From NCBI RefSeq assembly GCF_900176425.1, contig NZ_FWXS01000006.1, positions 162,845-226,844 of the forward strand: a stretch of 64,000 bases of DNA. Reading direction: 5' to 3'. Shown piece after piece: positions 61,764 through 64,000 of the stretch. A program made the position numbers and the translations under genes. The first letter of the stretch is position 1. Every line of letters begins with the position of its first letter. The notes beneath the pieces are model-generated. The model was not told the DNA's origin, did no database searches, and saw nothing but the letters and a program-made list of their open reading frames with translations. Source of the stretch: Moheibacter sediminis (GTDB taxonomy: Bacteria; Bacteroidota; Bacteroidia; Flavobacteriales; Weeksellaceae).

Positions 61764-62002
61764 CAGATAGATTCAATTAAAATGGAACTGGCTTCAGATT
61801 TTCTCAGCGCAATCAAATTGTCATTTTCTGTCATCTGAATGCAAATCGGACCGCCAAATGGAAGCCTTTTTTTCAAAATAATTTCAGAACCGGGAAGCAA
61901 TCCCAATTCATATAATTTTACGGGAATTTCCTCTGATGTATAACCACTTATCCTCGCAGATTCATCTATTTTGAGATGCGCTATTGTCTTTTGCAAATCC
62001 AT
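61763..62002 (-). CDS. feoA: Ferrous iron transport protein A
   Basis: This 79-residue SH3-like cytoplasmic protein is needed for FeoB function. The blocks ISGYTSEEIPVKLYELGLLPGSEIILKK and GGPICIQMTENDNLIALRKSEA are typical. An in-frame ATG at 62026 lies inside a TATCTTTG -7 box, so translation most likely begins at 62002 (MDLQKT). It is coupled to feoB by a TGATG overlap. Confidence 0.92.
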   Translation of the reverse strand: MDLQKTIAHLKIDESARISGYTSEEIPVKLYELGLLPGSEIILKKRLPFGGPICIQMTENDNLIALRKSEASSILIESI

Positions 62003-62025
62003 TTTTGGTTCGAATGTGTGATTCA

Positions 62026-62033
62026 CAAAGATA
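62026..62033 (-). promoter_or_regulatory. -7 element for the feo operon
   Basis: TATCTTTG on the minus strand matches TAnnTTTG. It overlaps the first in-frame ATG of the feoA frame, which decides for the downstream start. Confidence 0.55.
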
Positions 62034-62034
62034 T

Positions 62035-62048
62035 TTAATTATAATTAA
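62035..62048. promoter_or_regulatory. Perfect palindrome upstream of the feo -7 box
   Basis: TTAATTATAATTAA is a perfect 14-bp palindrome one base from the -7 box, inside the promoter spacer. It could be an operator for an iron-responsive repressor, but the base content is so AT-rich that chance is possible. Confidence 0.35.
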
Positions 62049-62075
62049 TCTAAATAATGAGGTTTAATTGCTTTT

Positions 62076-62225
62076 GGGCGGCTCCCGTTAGGAACAAAAA
62101 CCCGTTATTTCATTCAATATTTCAGCCAACGGGATCAGGCTATACATTGCAAGTCCTCATATCGCTTCGTTGCACTCCGCTCCATTCCGGGCTTTTCATT
62201 ACTATCCTTGCCGCGGGGAAAACCC
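62076..62225 (+). repeat. Dispersed GC-rich repeat with GGGCTATAC-like and CGGGCTTTTC blocks
   Basis: This block fills most of the 313-bp gap between feoA and the DUF423 gene. It begins GGGCGGCTCCCGTTAGG and continues CAGGCTATACATTGCAAGTC, then CCGGGCTTTTCATTACTATC. These correspond in order to the blocks of the minus-strand copy at 51231-51364. CCCGTTA and CCAACGGG may pair internally. No gene is seen here. Confidence 0.75.
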
Positions 62226-62315
62226 CAATCTCAGTAAAAAATCTAATTCTTTCGTGATAAAATTCATTCCACCAAAAACTTAAAACTGTTTTATCTTCGT
62301 TACAAATTAAAAAAG

Positions 62316-62699
62316 ATGAAACAATTGGTATTGGCAATCGGAGGTTTATATGGTATGACTTCGGTTATTTTAGGAGCTTTTGGTGCACATGCATTCAAAA
62401 AAATCCTTCCGGCAGAAAAACTCGCAAGCTTTGAAACAGGCGTAAAATACCAAATGTACCATGCATTGCTTTTGGTCGCTATCGGATTATTTCTCCAATT
62501 TCAAACCACATTGGAAAAAAGTGCGGCATGGTGCATCATCGCAGGAACTTTCATTTTCTCTGTGAGCATTTACCTTTTATCATTTGCCGACCATTGGGGT
62601 GCAAACCTGAAATGGCTCGGACCCATCACACCGCTGGGTGGATTGTTTATGATTGTCGGCTGGGTTTTGCTTATCTTTTATTTCGTTAAGAGAAATTGA
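62316..62699 (+). CDS. DUF423 family membrane protein
   Basis: This 127-residue protein has four predicted membrane helices. The opening AIGGLYGMTSVILGAFGAHAFKK, the block FETGVKYQMYHALLLVAIG and the late PITPLGGLFMIVGWVLLI are hallmarks of DUF423 (YgdD-like) proteins. The function of this widespread family is unknown. A TATCTTCG sequence about 20 bp upstream is one base off the -7 consensus. It ends at 62699, exactly adjacent to the stop of the convergent hypothetical gene. Confidence 0.92.
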   Translation: MKQLVLAIGGLYGMTSVILGAFGAHAFKKILPAEKLASFETGVKYQMYHALLLVAIGLFLQFQTTLEKSAAWCIIAGTFIFSVSIYLLSFADHWGANLKWLGPITPLGGLFMIVGWVLLIFYFVKRN

Positions 62700-63101
62700 T
62701 TATTCATCAAACCAGGTTTCCTTGATCGTGTGGCGAACCATGCGGTATCTGCCGGCATTGTCATAATAGAAGAAAATCACGTATTCGTTGATGCCGTCGA
62801 TTAAGAATTCATATTCGTTGCCGACATCGCTTTTTATATCCATTTCATACAAAACCTCATTTTCATCATAGTCCCATTTAAGGATTGTATAAGTGGATGA
62901 AATGCTTCCGGTAATGTGTCTGAAAGAAGTCAATTCTGTATTGAAATTCATGATAGTGGTTCCGTCTTCTGTGGAATCGATGTTCCATTTTCCGGCTTTT
63001 TCGTCCCAAACTCCATCTTCGCGAAAGTTGGTCGTTACGGTCAATTGTGCATTTACAAAATAAGATGCAACCAATAAGAATGAGAAAAGTAAAGTTTTCA
63101 T
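62700..63101 (-). CDS. Hypothetical secreted protein
   Basis: This 133-residue protein has a signal peptide (MKTLLFSFLLVASYFVNAQ). The mature part is acidic and appears all-beta (for example LKWDYDENEVLYEMDI and EYVIFFYYDNAGRYRMVRH). No family is recognised. It abuts the DUF423 gene on the other strand, with no space between the stop codons. A -7 box lies upstream. Confidence 0.75.
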   Translation of the reverse strand: MKTLLFSFLLVASYFVNAQLTVTTNFREDGVWDEKAGKWNIDSTEDGTTIMNFNTELTSFRHITGSISSTYTILKWDYDENEVLYEMDIKSDVGNEYEFLIDGINEYVIFFYYDNAGRYRMVRHTIKETWFDE

Positions 63102-63120
63102 TTAATTAAGTTTTTCAGAA

Positions 63121-63128
63121 CAAATATA
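63121..63128 (-). promoter_or_regulatory. -7 element for the secreted hypothetical gene at 63101
   Basis: TATATTTG on the minus strand matches TAnnTTTG, 19 bp before the start codon. Confidence 0.5.
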
Positions 63129-63149
63129 TTGCAATAAATGATTCGTAGT

Positions 63150-63740
63150 TTAATTTTGAGAATTTTTGATTATATAATCTTCGGTTTCTTTTTGGTCGAG
63201 CCATCCGTTGATTTTCAGCGGGTCGGTATCGTAATTGGCAAGCCATGTTTCGATGATGGTAATGATGGATGGGTGTTTTGATTTTAATTCTTCAAAAGTT
63301 TTAACGTGTAAAACATTTAAAGTTTCGTCGGCAGGAACTGCTATAATTTTGTAATCTTCTTCGTTGTCATCGATTAGTTTTACAGTAGCGATGGGAATGA
63401 TGGGAATCAAAGTTCCTTGTGACAATGCTTCGCTGATGACAAAAATATCTACAGGATCACCGTCTCCGCCTTTGGTTGAATCAGAAAGGGTAGAAGGGAT
63501 GTAACCGTAATTTGCAAAATAGGGAAGATATGGTATGATGCGGTCTTTGCCATCGCGCTGGTCGACTTCGAAAGAAAGGTCTTCGGTATTGTATTCGTAT
63601 TTTTTGTTGGTTCCGGCGGGTATTTCAATGAGTGCATTGAAGAATCCGGATTCTGATTTGAAGGGGAGGTTTTTCATATTTTTTTCTTCACAAGAAAGAA
63701 GCAACAACCCTGAAATGAACAGGATAAAGATTTGTTTCAT
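63150..63740 (-). CDS. Inorganic pyrophosphatase, lipoprotein form
   Basis: This 196-residue family I pyrophosphatase has the signature GDGDPVDIFVISEA (metal-binding Asp residues) and NKKYEYNTEDLSFEVDQ near the start. The lipoprotein signal MKQIFILFISGLLLLSC (C17) places it outside the cytoplasm, which is unusual for this housekeeping enzyme. The ATG at 63740 is chosen because an in-frame ATG at 63767 overlaps a -7 box and would spoil the lipobox. It likely hydrolyses pyrophosphate in the envelope. Confidence 0.9.
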   Translation of the reverse strand: MKQIFILFISGLLLLSCEEKNMKNLPFKSESGFFNALIEIPAGTNKKYEYNTEDLSFEVDQRDGKDRIIPYLPYFANYGYIPSTLSDSTKGGDGDPVDIFVISEALSQGTLIPIIPIATVKLIDDNEEDYKIIAVPADETLNVLHVKTFEELKSKHPSIITIIETWLANYDTDPLKINGWLDQKETEDYIIKNSQN

Positions 63741-63764
63741 GGTGGTAATGCTTGAATTGATATA

Positions 63765-63772
63765 CAAATATA
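63765..63772 (-). promoter_or_regulatory. -7 element for the pyrophosphatase gene
   Basis: TATATTTG on the minus strand matches TAnnTTTG, 24 bp before the start codon at 63740. Confidence 0.55.
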
Positions 63773-63910
63773 CTTAAGTTAATATATAATTTAATGAACA
63801 TTCTCAGTATAAATGAAGTTCTCCGGAGATCAAGAATTTAAGGAGTCAAGTAAAATATTAGAGTAATCTTTGTTTTTTAACCTGACATTTCTCATATTTC
63901 TCAAGTTTTT

Positions 63911-63941
63911 TTGTTTTCCTTAACATAATTAATTAAGTTTG
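63911..63941 (+). promoter_or_regulatory. Complete Bacteroidota-type promoter near the right edge
   Basis: TTG at 63911-63913 and TAAGTTTG at 63934-63941 are separated by 20 bp. This matches the -33/-7 layout and is the clearest promoter in the window. It precedes an ATG at 63963. Confidence 0.6.
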
Positions 63942-63962
63942 GAATTCGTTAAAACTAAGATT

Positions 63963-64000
63963 ATGAGAACCAACCTATCGCTTAGCGGCATCCTGCCGTG
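63963..64000 (+). CDS. Start of a gene cut by the right edge
   Basis: An ATG at 63963, 21 bp after a complete -33/-7 promoter, opens a frame (MRTNLSLSGILP) that runs off the window. Only 12 residues are visible, so no product can be named. The rest of the gap 63773-63910 shows nothing I can assign. Confidence 0.35.
   Translation, partial: MRTNLSLSGILP

Noticed and set aside
62057..62257. Short open frame between feoA and the DUF423 gene
   Set aside because: It is contained within a dispersed GC-rich repeat and has no start context.
1..64000. tRNA, rRNA, insertion sequences, prophage or origin of replication
   Set aside because: No T-loop-like or anticodon-arm patterns, rRNA blocks, transposase or phage motifs, or DnaA-box clusters were noticed on reading both strands; small degenerate examples could be missed by eye.

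Overview
The window is an AT-rich chromosomal segment of a member of the Bacteroidota, class Flavobacteriia (order Flavobacteriales likely; genus not resolvable by eye). The evidence is the SprA (type IX secretion) C-terminus followed by gcvH and a VanZ-like gene, T9SS sorting tails on secreted enzymes, many start sites preceded by the Bacteroidota -7 motif TAnnTTTG, mevalonate kinase, FadL/SGNH pairs, and a transcarbamylase of the acetyl/succinylornithine type. No tRNA, rRNA, CRISPR array, transposase or phage gene was seen.

Layout. 1-3.1 kb: sprA end, gcvH, vanZ-like gene, a repeat-filled gap, secreted endonuclease I. 3.2-4.6 kb: hisS. 4.7-17.7 kb: a peptide-harvesting block with a secreted M4 metalloprotease, dipeptidyl peptidase IV, and five consecutive POT/PTR2-type proton-peptide symporters (the fourth divergent). 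17.7-30 kb: thioredoxin-like protein, comEC, an SGNH lipoprotein plus FadL pair, a HI0933-type flavoprotein, folD-queE, YceI, azurin, ferredoxin, siderophore-interacting reductase and hypothetical genes. 30-33.4 kb: polA followed 5 bp later by a small Fic gene. 33.5-48.7 kb: arginine and carbamoyl-phosphate genes. argF' stands alone, then come an MFS gene, a repeat-rich gap and pirin. The long minus-strand operon is GNAT-argR-argG-argC-(four-helix-bundle gene)-argD-carA-carB, with argB-argE divergent from it. 48.7-53.5 kb: TPR protein, a small VENFP-repeat protein (7(1) septoil-knot type), PepSY protein, pseudouridine synthase, and a mevalonate kinase-GNAT-UbiA set. 53.5-59 kb: manA-hutG-TRIC operon, an EEP-family protein, deoC and a duplicated-domain lipoprotein. 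59-62 kb: feoA-feoB operon with a lipoprotein and a 51-residue FeoB-associated protein. 62-64 kb: DUF423, a hypothetical gene, a lipoprotein pyrophosphatase and the start of one more gene.

How the genes fit together. SprA belongs to the secretion system expected to export the M4 protease and EndA, both of which carry C-terminal sorting domains. The protease, DPP IV and POT carriers form a plausible chain from extracellular protein to imported di/tripeptides. The arginine block holds nearly the whole route (argB, C, D, E, F', G, carAB, argR) but no argH.

The most unusual features are several families of short dispersed or inverted repeats. One of them supplies the start and stop codons of argC. 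There is also an 11-copy, 21-bp tandem array, the knotted-type protein, a class III-like Fic gene next to polA, and an ARG-box-like palindrome at the argR start. Coordinates and motifs were read directly; family assignments rest on recall of conserved motifs, with no database search.
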